Source of the DNA: a bacterium
GTDB taxonomy: Bacteria > Planctomycetota > Planctomycetia > Isosphaerales > Isosphaeraceae
Direction of reading: 5' to 3'
DNA length: 64,000 nucleotides
NCBI GenBank assembly: GCA_016125085.1
Contig: WGMM01000002.1
Location: 62,001-126,000 of the forward strand
The notes under the pieces are model-generated. The model saw only the letters and a list, made by a program, of their open reading frames with translations, was not told the origin of the DNA and searched no databases. Positions 7,458 to 16,590 of this stretch are shown here, piece after piece (the first letter of the stretch is position 1; every line of letters starts with the position of its first letter). Position numbers and translations under genes: made by a program.

Positions 7458-9128
7458 ATGAACGACCCGACCTCCGGATTTTTCCGACAACTTCAGGAAC
7501 GGTATCAGGAAAATCCGCTGGTGACGCTGGCGGTGTCGGCGGCGCTGGTGGCGTTCGCGTCGACGCCGATCGCGTTCGCGATCCTCGGGCGGATGGACTG
7601 GTTCGCGCCTCGCCGGGGCCGAACGTCGGTAAAGCCGACATTTCTGCAGATCGTGACTGCCATGCTGCTGGTCATGTCGATACCGGCGATCTTCACGGCG
7701 ATCGTGATCAAGGCCAGTTATTTCGACGAGGACCGCTACGAATTCGACCCGAACCGGACTTGGACGGTTCTCAGTCAGGGCCGGGGCCTGGCGGACGTGC
7801 AGGCGGCCGACAAGGCCGTGGCCGAAGAGATGAAGCGGCTGGCGGAAGAGCGCAAGAACATTCTGGACGGGGTGAAGAAGCTGGACGAATCGCTGCTGGC
7901 CCTGCGGGTTGCGGCGGTGACGGCACCGCAGACGATCGCCCCGCTGAAGGACGTGCTGGAACGAGTCGGGCCGCTGCGCAAGGCCGTCGGCATCGACGCG
8001 CCGCAGCAGCTGGAAGACCTGAAGGCCCCGCCCGCTGAGATCTCGGCATCGCTGAGCCAGCCGGTGTATGTGGTCGCCAATGCGAACGTGCCGCCTGCGG
8101 CGGGCGTTCCGACATCTCCGGCAGCGGCGGCGGCACCAGCGGGATTGACCGCGGCCCAGCGCGACGCCGAAATCGGCACGGTGCCGGAGCCCCAGAAAGC
8201 CATCGCGGGAATGCTGCCACTGACCGACCTGCCCGCGGGCTGGACGATCGGCAAGCTGGGCGACAAGCACCTGGAGACGTTCAACGCCGAGAACCTGTTC
8301 GAAAAGATCGACGGCCGCGCCGAGAGCTTCATTCAGTATGACGTGCGAGGCATGGCCTACACCTATTTTCATCCGGTCGGCGACGATTCGAACGAGCTTC
8401 AGCTCTATATCTTCGAAATGGCCAACGACCTGAAAGCCCTGGGCAAGTACGGTTCGGAAAAGCCGGAAGAGACGAAGCCCGTTCAGGTGGGCACGGAGGG
8501 CTATAGTGCCTCGGGCTCGCTCTTGTTCCGCACCGGAAAGTATTACACGCAGATCGTTTCGACGAAGGACGACCCGAAGTTCAACGAATTCGCCCTGGCG
8601 ATCGCGAAGCGTGTCGCCGCGGCCCAGGGGGCCGGTTCGGCCTCGGAGGGGACGAAAGAAGGCGGCGAGTCGATGGCGGGGCCGGACGCGATCTTCGCCA
8701 TGCTGCCGCAGGGTCAGGGCAAGGCGAATCCGAAATACGTCGCCCAGGACGTCTTCGGCTATGCGTTCCTGAGCGATGTCTTCATGGCCGATTACGAGGC
8801 CGGCGGCTCGACGTGGCAGGGCTTCCTGCGGCCTTACGCCAGCCCGGAAGAGGCGAAAGCCATGTACGACAAGTATCTTGAGACGGTGAAGGCGGACGGC
8901 GCCGAGGTGAAGCCTGAAACGTCGAAAGACTGCGACGCGATGGTCGTGAGTTCGAATATCGGCCTGGTGGACGTCGTGTTCCTCAAGGGAAATACGCTGG
9001 GTGGCGTGAATGGTGCGACCCAGGCGAAGCCGGCCTTGGAGTTCGCGAAAGCGTTCGCCACGGCATTGCCGCCGAAAACGCCAGCGCTACCTCCGATGGA
9101 GAAATCCGCCGAAGGCGGGCACGAATGA
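7458..9128 (+). CDS. Membrane-anchored DUF6599-like protein
   Basis: The product has 556 residues. Two membrane helices lie near residues 22-45 and 55-78. A charged, probably coiled-coil stretch with Ala/Pro-rich linkers follows, and then two related C-terminal domains. The first ('LPAGWTIGKLGDKHLETFN', 'NLFEKIDGRAESFIQYD') has the pattern I associate with DUF6599: a W-x-x-G start, a 'NLFEKI-G-AE' helix and a later 'Y....G.LLFR.GKYY' strand. The second ('AMLPQGQGKANPKYVAQDV') looks like a repeat of the same fold. Function is unknown. It leads a plus-strand run with the DUF362 protein and the polyferredoxin. A helper role for that redox assembly is inferred only from position. Confidence 0.8.
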   Translation: MNDPTSGFFRQLQERYQENPLVTLAVSAALVAFASTPIAFAILGRMDWFAPRRGRTSVKPTFLQIVTAMLLVMSIPAIFTAIVIKASYFDEDRYEFDPNRTWTVLSQGRGLADVQAADKAVAEEMKRLAEERKNILDGVKKLDESLLALRVAAVTAPQTIAPLKDVLERVGPLRKAVGIDAPQQLEDLKAPPAEISASLSQPVYVVANANVPPAAGVPTSPAAAAAPAGLTAAQRDAEIGTVPEPQKAIAGMLPLTDLPAGWTIGKLGDKHLETFNAENLFEKIDGRAESFIQYDVRGMAYTYFHPVGDDSNELQLYIFEMANDLKALGKYGSEKPEETKPVQVGTEGYSASGSLLFRTGKYYTQIVSTKDDPKFNEFALAIAKRVAAAQGAGSASEGTKEGGESMAGPDAIFAMLPQGQGKANPKYVAQDVFGYAFLSDVFMADYEAGGSTWQGFLRPYASPEEAKAMYDKYLETVKADGAEVKPETSKDCDAMVVSSNIGLVDVVFLKGNTLGGVNGATQAKPALEFAKAFATALPPKTPALPPMEKSAEGGHE

Positions 9129-9269
9129 CGCTTTCGCTTCGGCGCGAAAGTGATAGAATCGAATGAGAGCGGCCGTTCCAGTCGCTTCCGCCGAAAATGT
9201 TTCGCACCGGATCCCGTGCGGTTCGACTCCGCCGAACATCGTATCGACCATGGCCCAGCGAGGAATTCG

Positions 9270-10355
9270 ATGAGCGAGAAACTGACGGCCAAGCAGATAT
9301 CGAACCTTCAGAAATTCGGCGGCGTGAACCCTGCCGACGAGACGTTCAGCCGGCGTGATTTCGCGAAACGCGTCGGCGCGACGGGTGCCGTTCTGACCGG
9401 TGCCGTGGCGACGGGCGTGGCGATCACCGACCCCTGGGGCATGCAGGGCGTGAAGCCGCCACCGCCGGTGAAGCTGGGCAATTATTCGGTGCGAGACGAA
9501 TTGCCGGCATCCGCGCCTTCCGTGGTGGTTGTGCACAGCAATCCGGAAAGCCAGCCGCCGAGCGAGTCCGGCGAGAATCAGGCCCAGCGGATGATCGAGG
9601 CCGCCCTGAAGGCGATGGGCGGGATCGACAAGTTCATCAAGCGTGGCGACATCGTCGTTGTGAAGCCGAACGTGGCGTTCGACAAGAACCCTGACCTGGC
9701 CGCGACCAGCCAGCCGGACAGCGTGGCCGCCGTGGTGAAGATGTGCCTGGCGGCCGGAGCGCGGGAAGTGCGGGTGTGCGACAACCCGATCAACAACCCG
9801 GAAAGCTGCTTCTTCAAGACGAAAGTCGGCGACGCGGCGCTGCGGGCCGGGGCGAAGCTCATCCTGCCGCAGGAGAGCTACTTCGAGGATCTCTACATCG
9901 GCGGCGAGACGATCACCAATACCTGGCGAATGTTCTACAAGCCGTTCAAGGATGCGACGAAAGTGATCGGCGTTTCGCCGGTGAAGGACCACAACCTGTG
10001 CAAGGCGACGGTCACCATGAAGAACTGGTACGGCCTGCTGGGCAACCCGCGTAACCAGTTCCACCAGAACATTCACGGCATCATCACCGACTTCGGCCTG
10101 ATGATGAAGCCGACGCTGGTGATCGCGGACGGCCGCAAGCTGCTGATGCGCAACGGCCCGACCGGAGGCAGCCTGAACGACGTGAAGCGGGGCGACACGA
10201 TGGTCGTCGGCACCGATCAGGTGGCCGTGGACAGCTGGTGCGTGTCCAAGCTGCTGGAAAAGCAGCGGCATGAGATCGTCTATCTCGACAAGTCGATCGC
10301 CAAGGGCTACGGTGCCGACTGGCGGCCGCAGTGGACGAACGAGATCACGGTCTGA
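9270..10355 (+). CDS. Tat-exported DUF362 protein
   Basis: The product has 361 residues from the ATG at 9270, preceded by GAGGA. In-frame sequence further upstream has no family character. A twin-arginine-type leader ('FSRRDFAKRVG' then a hydrophobic Ala/Gly/Val run) lies at residues ~26-55. The DUF362 body starts with 'ALKAMGGIDKFIKRGDIVV' and 'VKPNVAF', and continues with 'SVAAVVKMCLAAGAREVRV' and 'GVSPVKDHNLCKATVTMKN'. DUF362 domains often occur with [4Fe-4S] ferredoxin domains and are suspected to take part in Fe-S or electron-transfer chemistry. Here the ferredoxin part is encoded separately at 11200. Cytoplasmic folding before Tat export would fit a cofactor-bearing protein. Confidence 0.9.
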   Translation: MSEKLTAKQISNLQKFGGVNPADETFSRRDFAKRVGATGAVLTGAVATGVAITDPWGMQGVKPPPPVKLGNYSVRDELPASAPSVVVVHSNPESQPPSESGENQAQRMIEAALKAMGGIDKFIKRGDIVVVKPNVAFDKNPDLAATSQPDSVAAVVKMCLAAGAREVRVCDNPINNPESCFFKTKVGDAALRAGAKLILPQESYFEDLYIGGETITNTWRMFYKPFKDATKVIGVSPVKDHNLCKATVTMKNWYGLLGNPRNQFHQNIHGIITDFGLMMKPTLVIADGRKLLMRNGPTGGSLNDVKRGDTMVVGTDQVAVDSWCVSKLLEKQRHEIVYLDKSIAKGYGADWRPQWTNEITV

Positions 10356-10412
10356 GTTCGAGCCATACAGGCAATTCCGGAAGGTCCTGAGAGGGGGAGA
10401 GGAGGTCATTCG

Positions 10413-11060
10413 ATGAGCATTGCGACACGAATCGAGACGAATGACACCGTTACCGCCGATCGTTCCACGCTGCACTCTCAGCCCATCGCGATCGTCATCC
10501 CTGAAGGAACCCGATTGCAGACGAATTCCGCCGATTTCGAACGCCTGGCGGCGGCGAACCGGGATCTCAGGCTTGAGATGTCCGGGTCAGGAGATTTGAT
10601 CGTCATGGCTCCTGAAGGCTCTGTCACTGGCAATCGGAACTTCGAAATCTCGGTCATGCTGGGGATTTGGGTTCGTACGCACGGCGGCGTCGGTTTCGGC
10701 AGTTCGGCGGGCTTCACCTTGCCGAACGGAGCGATTCGAGCGCCGGATGTGGCCTGGATTTCAGCGGATCGATGGCAAGGCTTGTCCGATTCTGACAAAA
10801 GCGGCTTCGCAAGAATCGCTCCGGACTTCGTCATCGAATTGCGTTCGCCGTCGGACAAAATCGAAGACTGTCGCGAGAAAATGGCGGAATACGCCGCCGT
10901 GGGCGTTCGCCTGGGCTGGCTGATCGATCCCGAGGCGAAAACCGTGACGGTCTATCGACCTGGTCAGGATCCGAAGATCGTGGAAAACCCTGAGCGAGTC
11001 TCAGGCGAAGATGTCCTTCCTGGTTTCGAGCTGGAAACCAGGCCGATTTTCAGTGGTTGA
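10413..11060 (+). CDS. Uma2-family putative restriction endonuclease
   Basis: The product has 215 residues. The start at 10413 follows a perfect AGGAGGT at 10400-10406. The PD-(D/E)xK-like Uma2 (DUF820) pattern is visible: 'AIRAPDVAWIS' supplies the acidic residue, 'PDFVIELRSPSD' the E-x-x-S strand, then 'CREKMAEYAAVGVRLGWLI' the Lys-bearing helix, and 'VSGEDVLPGFEL' the usual C-terminal phrase. Such genes are abundant, mobile and functionally obscure in planctomycetes and cyanobacteria. It interrupts the run between the DUF362 gene and the polyferredoxin, and looks like an insertion into that locus. Confidence 0.92.
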   Translation: MSIATRIETNDTVTADRSTLHSQPIAIVIPEGTRLQTNSADFERLAAANRDLRLEMSGSGDLIVMAPEGSVTGNRNFEISVMLGIWVRTHGGVGFGSSAGFTLPNGAIRAPDVAWISADRWQGLSDSDKSGFARIAPDFVIELRSPSDKIEDCREKMAEYAAVGVRLGWLIDPEAKTVTVYRPGQDPKIVENPERVSGEDVLPGFELETRPIFSG

Positions 11061-11092
11061 GAACCTGGTGGCCGAGTACGGTTCCGATATGC

Positions 11093-11121
11093 TTGGATCC
11101 GTCGCTGCGACATGCTAGATT
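11093..11121 (+). promoter_or_regulatory. Promoter for the polyferredoxin gene
   Basis: TTGGAT (11093-11098) and TAGATT (11116-11121) are 17 bp apart, with an extended -10 'TGC' directly before. The ATG is at 11200. This suggests the gene need not depend on the upstream run. Confidence 0.5.
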
Positions 11122-11199
11122 GTGGGGGTCGAGTCTCGGGACCAGGAGTCGCCGACCGCCCCGGAGCCTTCCCGTCCGTGCCGTGGAGCTTTTCGAAAA

Positions 11200-12885
11200 A
11201 TGGTCCAGATCCGACGTGCCTATGAGGTTCTCTTCCTCGGCCTGTTTCTGTTTTTCCTGCTCGTCACGGACCTCCGTTACCTGAAGGGCTGGCCGGTTTC
11301 GATATTCCTCGAAGCCACGCCGCTGGTGGCCGTGAGCACGGCACTCACGACTCACACGATCTATCGCAACCTGTGGTGGGGCGTTTTCATCCTCGGCGTG
11401 ACGATGATGTTCGGCCGGGTCTGGTGCAACTGGATGTGCCCGTTCGGCATTCTGCACCACTTTTTCGGCTACATCGGCAACCGCAAGAACACGAAGCAGT
11501 TGATCGAAGTCAACCGCTACCGCTGGTGGTATTCGATCAAGTACTACATTCTGATCGCGATGCTCGTGATGGCCGGGGCCTGGATCATCCCGACCCTGAT
11601 CGCCACTCCGGGCGAAGTCGTGACGGCCTGGAACACGGATGACGGATCTGTCGCAACCCGCCCCGTGCGGGCATTGGCGAACGGATTCGCGGCCGCCGCG
11701 GAACGCTACAAGGAGGGCGGATCGAACCTTCAGATCGGGCTTCTCGACCCGATCGCACTGACGGTCCGGTCGATGACGACGAGCGTGCTGCCTGTCGCGC
11801 ACGTCGCGACCGAAAGCATTTACACCGAGCCTCGCGAATACTGGTATGCCTGGGTCGTCGGCCTGATTTTTGCAGGTTTTCTGGTCGCGAACTGGTGGAT
11901 TCCCCGGTTTTTCTGCCGAGCGGTCTGTCCGCTGGGTGCACTGCTCGGCCTTCTCAGCCGGTTCTCGCTGTGGCGGATCGACCGCGACCCTGTCCGCTGC
12001 ACCGACTGCGACCTGTGCCTGAAAAACTGCGAAGGCGCTTCGGACCCGCACAAGGACTTGCGCAAGAGCGAGTGCTTCGTGTGCCTGAACTGTATCGAAG
12101 ACTGTCCGCACGATGCACTTACGTATCGATTCCTGCCACGTAAGGCGAGCGAGATCACCTGGCCTGCCGTGGGTCGGCGTCAGGTGCTGCTGGCTGGCAT
12201 TTTCGGCTCACTGTTCTTCCCGATGGCCAAACTTTCCGGCGGCGTGAAGAAGAATTTCTCACGCTACGTGATTCGGCCGCCCGGATCGGTGGCCGAAGAC
12301 GAATTTCTGCGCCGCTGCATCAAGTGCGATCAGTGTATCCGCGTGTGCCCGACGAACGTGCTGCAGCCGGCCCTGTTCGAGGCAGGCGTGCTGGGCTTGT
12401 GGACGCCCATCATGATCTCCAAGATGGGCTGGTGCGAACTCAACTGCACGCTCTGCAGCCAGGTATGCCCGACCGGCGCGATCCGGGAGATTTCGATCGC
12501 CGAAAAACTCGGAACCGGCCCGTTCGAGTCGAAGGGACCGATCAAGACCGGAACCGCGTTCTACAACCGTGGCCGGTGCCTGCCGTGGTCGATGGACGTG
12601 GACTGCGTGGTCTGCGAAGAAGTCTGCCCGACGAGCCCCAAGGCGATCTTCACACGCAACATCGAAATTACGGACCGATGGGGCAAGACCCTGCACCTGA
12701 AGCGGCCTTACATCGATCCTGAAAAGTGCATTGGCTGCGGCATCTGCGAACACGAATGCCCGGTGAAGGATGACCCGGCCGTTTATGTGACCGCGATCGG
12801 CGAAACTCGCGACAAGAGCCGTTCGCTGCTGCTCTCGCTGGTGGACGATCCCGCCGGATCTCAGGATCTCGTCAGTATCGGTTGA
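11200..12885 (+). CDS. Membrane polyferredoxin, NapH/NosR-like 4Fe-4S protein
   Basis: The product has 561 residues. The N-terminal half has several membrane helices with the two NapH/NosR-type motifs 'WCNWMCPFG' and 'FFCRAVCPLG'. The C-terminal half carries Cys clusters 'CTDCDLCLKNC', 'CFVCLNCIEDCP', 'CIKCDQCIRVCP', 'CTLCSQVCP', 'CVVCEEVCP' and 'CIGCGICEHECP'. It should carry electrons between the membrane quinone pool and an exported or cytoplasmic partner, most simply the neighbouring DUF362 protein. ATG 11200 is chosen because the hydrophobic N-terminus starts there and GGAG lies upstream. An ATG at 11122 is possible but adds a Pro/Arg-rich leader and overlaps the promoter. Confidence 0.92.
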   Translation: MVQIRRAYEVLFLGLFLFFLLVTDLRYLKGWPVSIFLEATPLVAVSTALTTHTIYRNLWWGVFILGVTMMFGRVWCNWMCPFGILHHFFGYIGNRKNTKQLIEVNRYRWWYSIKYYILIAMLVMAGAWIIPTLIATPGEVVTAWNTDDGSVATRPVRALANGFAAAAERYKEGGSNLQIGLLDPIALTVRSMTTSVLPVAHVATESIYTEPREYWYAWVVGLIFAGFLVANWWIPRFFCRAVCPLGALLGLLSRFSLWRIDRDPVRCTDCDLCLKNCEGASDPHKDLRKSECFVCLNCIEDCPHDALTYRFLPRKASEITWPAVGRRQVLLAGIFGSLFFPMAKLSGGVKKNFSRYVIRPPGSVAEDEFLRRCIKCDQCIRVCPTNVLQPALFEAGVLGLWTPIMISKMGWCELNCTLCSQVCPTGAIREISIAEKLGTGPFESKGPIKTGTAFYNRGRCLPWSMDVDCVVCEEVCPTSPKAIFTRNIEITDRWGKTLHLKRPYIDPEKCIGCGICEHECPVKDDPAVYVTAIGETRDKSRSLLLSLVDDPAGSQDLVSIG

Positions 12886-12975
12886 TGGACGAATCGACCT
12901 GCCGCTGTAAAATAGGGAATAGGAATCCTGCGACGGAATGGAAAAGGATGGCCGCGCGTGACATGAGAGGTATCG

Positions 12976-13638
12976 ATGCGTTTGCTGATCGACGGCTACA
13001 ACCTGCTGCACGCTCAAGGGCTAACCGGGCCCGCGAATGACGCGGAGCGGCTGCGGAAGGCCCGCGAGAAGATGCTCAAGACGCTGTCGAAACGTCTCAG
13101 CCCGATGGACAGGCACGTGACCCGCGTCATTTTCGACGCCGCACAAAAGCTTCCGGTCGCCCCTCGGATGCTCTGGGTCGACGGTATCACGGTCGAATTC
13201 GCCTCGGAGTCTTCGTCGGCCGACGAGCGGGTCATTGACCTGATCGACCGGCACGACGCGCCGAAGAAGCTGGTCGTCGTCAGTTCGGACAACGAGATCG
13301 GCGAGGCCGCGAAACGCCGCGGGTGCAGGATCATCGGAGCCGACGAGTTCATGGAAATCCTGGAAGATCCCCGGCGGCCGGTCCTGGTGCCCCTGAACGC
13401 CGCGAAGCCGGCTTCGCTGGGCCGATCTTCGACACAGCTGCCCGAAGGCATGGTGCCCAAAGAGACCGATTACTGGCTTGAGCAGTTCGCCGACCTGGTG
13501 GCTGACGAATCGATCGCCCAGCGGCTTGACCGGGAACATACGATCCTCAAGTCGATCGATGTCGCGGCGATCGAACGGGAAATACGGGATTCCGACCCGT
13601 TCGAAAAGAAAACGCGGAAACCGCCGGCGAAATCTTAA
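12976..13638 (+). CDS. YacP-like NYN-domain protein
   Basis: The product has 220 residues. The NYN (PIN-like) RNase fold is indicated by 'LLIDGYNLLHA' at the start, 'VTRVIFDAA', 'ADERVIDLIDR' and 'LVVVSSDNEIGEAAKRRGC', which provide the conserved acidic residues of the metal site. YacP/Rae1-type proteins act on RNA, for example as ribosome-associated nucleases. The exact role here is inferred from the family. The C-terminus ends in a basic tail. The ribosome binding site GAGAGG lies ahead of the ATG. It is followed by an unrelated exported protein after ~180 bp. Confidence 0.88.
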   Translation: MRLLIDGYNLLHAQGLTGPANDAERLRKAREKMLKTLSKRLSPMDRHVTRVIFDAAQKLPVAPRMLWVDGITVEFASESSSADERVIDLIDRHDAPKKLVVVSSDNEIGEAAKRRGCRIIGADEFMEILEDPRRPVLVPLNAAKPASLGRSSTQLPEGMVPKETDYWLEQFADLVADESIAQRLDREHTILKSIDVAAIEREIRDSDPFEKKTRKPPAKS

Positions 13639-13821
13639 AAGAAATCCGCTTCGAAGCCGAATTCCGATCGAGTAAGATTACGATAACTCTCCTGCCCCGA
13701 CGTCAGTCCTCATGAAGCGAAGCCCTTGAGATACTCTTTGCTCCGTTTCGGGCTTTCCCCTGCTTCACGCTGACGATCGCCGCCCATCCCCGAACATTCC
13801 CTTCCGGGAGCCTGGCCCGCG

Positions 13822-15231
13822 ATGAACGAACCCCGCCCGCACTCGCCCCACATTCGATCCCACGAGCAGGGAGCTTCTCTGTTTCGCCCTGTCGCATCCG
13901 ACCTTCTGCGCGTTGGCTCGGCCTCACGCCGCTGGTTCCTTCAAGCCGGCCTGGGCGGCATCGCCGGGCTCTCGACATCCCGGATACTCGCCGCGGAAGC
14001 CTCGGATTCGAGGTCGCGCAAGCCCCCCGGGAACAAGAAATCGGTCATTCTCTTCTGGCTTTCCGGCGGCCCCAGCCACATCGACATGTGGGACCCCAAG
14101 CCCAACGCCACGGAACAGATTCGCGGCCCCTGGGGCACGATCGAGACATCCGTCCCGGGCATCCGTATCTCGGAGCATCTGCCGCGCCAAGCCGCGATGA
14201 TGCACAAGATGTCGATCCTGCGATCCGTCGACTGCTCCGCCAGTAATCACACACCGATCACGATGCAGGCCGGCCATCCTCTGGCCCGGCGCACCGACGA
14301 CGGCAAGGACGGCGGCGGCTTCCCGTCGATGGGCTCCGTCGCCGCGAAATTCGCCGGTCCAGTCGACCCCGCCCTGCCCCCGTTCGTCGCCCTGGCCGAC
14401 AGCCTCCGGGCCGACGTCTGGGGCTCCGGCGATTTGGGCAGCGCCTTTCAGCCGATTCAGGGCACGGCCCTTGCCGGTTCGTTCGCACCGCCGAAGGGTG
14501 TCTCGATCGATCGACTCTCGCACCGTGAAAGCCTGCGGCGCAGCTTCGATACCCTCCAGCGTTCCGTCGACGAATCGGCTTCGGCAGCGAGCCTCGACCG
14601 CTATACCAGCCTCGCCACCGACATGATCCTTTCCGGAAAAGCCCTCAAGGCGTTCGATACCAGCCGCGAGGATCCCCGCCTGCGCGACTCTTACGGCCGC
14701 ACCAGCGTCGGCGAAAAGGCCCTGCTGGCCCGTCGAATGGTCGAAGCGGGCGTGCGGTTCGTCGTCGTCAGCGGTGCCTGGGGCTATTTCGACCACCATG
14801 GTGACCATGTCCAGTGGAAGGGTATCGAAAAAGGCCTGAAGCCCCTGATGCCCCACGTGGACAACGCCTTCGCCACCCTGGTCATGGACCTGGAACAGCG
14901 CGGGCTGCTGGACGACACCCTTGTGCTCATGATGGGTGAATTCGGCCGGGCTCCTGTGATCAACAAGGAAGCCGGCCGCGAGCACTGGACGAACGTCATG
15001 TCGATGCTCGTCGCCGGAGGTGGCCTGAATCATGGCCAGGCGATCGGTGCATCCGACTCGAAGGGGCATAGCATCCTTGACCGGAAGATCACGCCCCAGG
15101 ATCTGGCCGCGACCGTGTTCCGGCATCTCGGGATCGATCTCGACGCGACCTGGACCGATCCACAGGGCCGGCCGATTCCGCTGGTCTACAACGGCGGCCA
15201 GCCGATTCATGAGCTATTCGGGACAGCTTGA
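13822..15231 (+). CDS. DUF1501 (sulfatase-like) Tat protein
   Basis: The product has 469 residues. It is typical of the very expanded planctomycete DUF1501 family, with a leader containing 'ASRRWFLQAGLGGIAG' (twin Arg, residues ~32-50). The alkaline-phosphatase-superfamily core follows, with 'VILFWLSGGPSHIDMWDPK', 'ISEHLPRQAAMMHKMSI' and 'GEFGRAPVIN' near the metal site, and 'HSILDRKITPQDLAATVF' near the end. DUF1501 genes often pair with DUF1549/DUF1553 cytochrome genes, but none is adjacent here, so this is an orphan copy. Substrate is unknown. GGGAG precedes the ATG. Confidence 0.95.
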   Translation: MNEPRPHSPHIRSHEQGASLFRPVASDLLRVGSASRRWFLQAGLGGIAGLSTSRILAAEASDSRSRKPPGNKKSVILFWLSGGPSHIDMWDPKPNATEQIRGPWGTIETSVPGIRISEHLPRQAAMMHKMSILRSVDCSASNHTPITMQAGHPLARRTDDGKDGGGFPSMGSVAAKFAGPVDPALPPFVALADSLRADVWGSGDLGSAFQPIQGTALAGSFAPPKGVSIDRLSHRESLRRSFDTLQRSVDESASAASLDRYTSLATDMILSGKALKAFDTSREDPRLRDSYGRTSVGEKALLARRMVEAGVRFVVVSGAWGYFDHHGDHVQWKGIEKGLKPLMPHVDNAFATLVMDLEQRGLLDDTLVLMMGEFGRAPVINKEAGREHWTNVMSMLVAGGGLNHGQAIGASDSKGHSILDRKITPQDLAATVFRHLGIDLDATWTDPQGRPIPLVYNGGQPIHELFGTA

Positions 15232-15267
15232 CCGGTCGATTTCCGTCAGGTCCGCATCGACAGCCGC

Positions 15268-15296
15268 TTGACCCGGCAGCTCCCGCGCCGGATGAT
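15268..15296 (+). promoter_or_regulatory. Possible promoter for the GlsB-like gene
   Basis: TTGACC (15268-15273) and GATGAT (15291-15296) are 17 bp apart, ~90 bp before the ATG at 15388. The -10 is only a partial match. Confidence 0.35.
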
Positions 15297-15387
15297 TCTT
15301 TCTGATCCTCTACGCACGAAACCGGTCCGCCTGGTGCCGGACATGCGTCGGTATCGGTCATTATGAATCGTCTCGAAGGAGCCGCTC

Positions 15388-15642
15388 ATGGGCGGAAGTG
15401 GCATGAATCTGATCATGTTCCTGATCATCGGGCTCGCGGCGGGCTGGCTCGCGGGCCAGCTCATGAAAAGCGGCGAAGGCGGCCTGGTTTCGAACCTGAT
15501 CGTCGGCGTGATCGGCGCGATCGTCGGCGGCGTGATCTTTCGATTCCTCAGCATCGCGGCGACCGGCGCCATCGGCGAACTGATCTCGGCCACGGTCGGT
15601 GCTATGGTCCTGATCTGGGGCCTGCGAATGATCAAGCGATAA
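15388..15642 (+). CDS. GlsB/YeaQ/YmgE-family stress-response membrane protein
   Basis: The product has 84 residues and three closely packed Gly-rich membrane helices ('LIIGLAAGWLAGQLMK', 'LIVGVIGAIVGGVIFRF', 'ISATVGAMVLIWGLRMI'), exactly the family layout (also called transglycosylase-associated protein). Members are induced in stress or stationary phase and sit in the inner membrane. Their biochemical role is not settled. A strong GAAGGAG precedes the ATG at 15388. A second in-frame ATG five codons later would also fit. Confidence 0.92.
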   Translation: MGGSGMNLIMFLIIGLAAGWLAGQLMKSGEGGLVSNLIVGVIGAIVGGVIFRFLSIAATGAIGELISATVGAMVLIWGLRMIKR

Positions 15643-15696
15643 ACGGGCCTGGTTCCCAAAGAAAAAGACGGAATTCATTGGTCGGAGAACTGCGAT

Positions 15697-16134
15697 ATGC
15701 TTCAGCGATTGGCTTTGGGCGCACTTTTGCTGTTCGCGGGTATTCAAGTTTCGAATGCCGAAGATGCCACGAAAGCGGAGCTGAAAAAGCTCGAAGGCAC
15801 TTGGCAACTGGTTTCGGCCGTGACGGACGGCAAGGCCGCCGCGGAGGACTTCGTCGCGAAAGTCCAGGTGATCATCAAGGACGGCAAGCATTCGGTCAAA
15901 ATCGACGGCGAAACGGCCGTTAAGGAAATCCCGGTCGCGGTCGACCCGTCGACCGACCCGAAATCGACGACCGACACCCTGCCGGATGGCCAGACGATAC
16001 TGGGAATTTACGAACTCGAAGGCGACAAGCTCACGAGCTGCGTGGCCAAACCTGGTCAGGCTCGGCCCAAGGCTTTCGCGGCCGAAGCTGGTTCAGGGCT
16101 CACGCTCAGGGTTTTTCGGCGCGTCCGCGACTGA
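15697..16134 (+). CDS. TIGR03067-domain exported protein
   Basis: The product has 145 residues. A signal peptide (residues 1-21, ending 'VSNA') is followed by the planctomycete TIGR03067 domain: 'LKKLEGTWQLVSAVTDGK', 'VQVIIKDGKHSV', then 'LGIYELEGDKLTSCVAKPG' and 'RPKAF' near the end. These lipocalin-like domains are multiplied in Gemmataceae genomes and have no assigned function. GGAGA precedes the ATG. The 3' end overlaps the convergent gene at 16093-16473 by 42 bp. Confidence 0.92.
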   Translation: MLQRLALGALLLFAGIQVSNAEDATKAELKKLEGTWQLVSAVTDGKAAAEDFVAKVQVIIKDGKHSVKIDGETAVKEIPVAVDPSTDPKSTTDTLPDGQTILGIYELEGDKLTSCVAKPGQARPKAFAAEAGSGLTLRVFRRVRD

Positions 16135-16473
16135 AGCATCACGAGCATTGGCCATGGCCGACTTGCGAAGTGAATCCGACAGCAACTGAAGCAGTATGTA
16201 CACTGGTGAAATCACGGAACTTGAGTAAAAGGCGATTCCGAGCCAGGGGTCGACGTAGAAATTCCCGAAGCCTCGAACCGGGATTCGATAATCGAATTCG
16301 CTGAGGGGCACCCGGCGGCCCCATTCCGGGATCGTCATGACGACACCCCAACAGAAGAAAAAAGCTGCGATTCCCACGAATCGAAAAAGAGCCGGAATCC
16401 GTAGATGATTCCATCGAGAAGACCGGTCGCCAGGATCCGGCTCAGGGGTGTCAGCGTCTTGCTCGCTGGTCAT
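16093..16473 (-). CDS. Small two-helix membrane protein, unknown
   Basis: The product has 126 residues with a polar N-terminus, then hydrophobic helices at about residues 31-48 ('FVGIAAFFFCWGVVMTI') and 78-98 ('WLGIAFYSSSVISPVYILL'), and a polar tail. A well-placed GAGGA lies 8-9 nt before the ATG, which supports it as a real gene despite no family recognition. It converges on the TIGR03067 gene with a 42-bp overlap. Confidence 0.65.
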   Translation of the reverse strand: MTSEQDADTPEPDPGDRSSRWNHLRIPALFRFVGIAAFFFCWGVVMTIPEWGRRVPLSEFDYRIPVRGFGNFYVDPWLGIAFYSSSVISPVYILLQLLSDSLRKSAMANARDASVADAPKNPEREP

Positions 16474-16536
16474 TCGAAAAAGTCCTCAAGTGTCAATCAG
16501 CCAACGGAAGACGCTCGATCCGCTGACGTCGACTCA

Positions 16537-16574
16537 CATTCGCCTTCGAAACCCCGGGGATTCGAAGGCGAATG
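16537..16574. other. Perfect 14-bp stem-loop downstream of glyA
   Basis: 'cattcgccttcgaa' and 'ttcgaaggcgaatg' flank a 10-nt loop. It lies 17 bp beyond the glyA stop. There is no T tract, so it may protect the mRNA 3' end or act as a weak terminator. Confidence 0.55.
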
Positions 16575-16590
16575 AGGCTTGCGTCCGAAG

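Noticed and set aside
9087..10475. Minus-strand open frame of 462 residues
   Set aside because: Antisense to the clear DUF362 gene; translation is His/Arg-rich without family features.
12882..12913. Possible promoter TTGATG/TAAAAT ahead of the NYN gene
   Set aside because: The spacer is 20 bp and the -35 overlaps the end of the polyferredoxin gene; not convincing.
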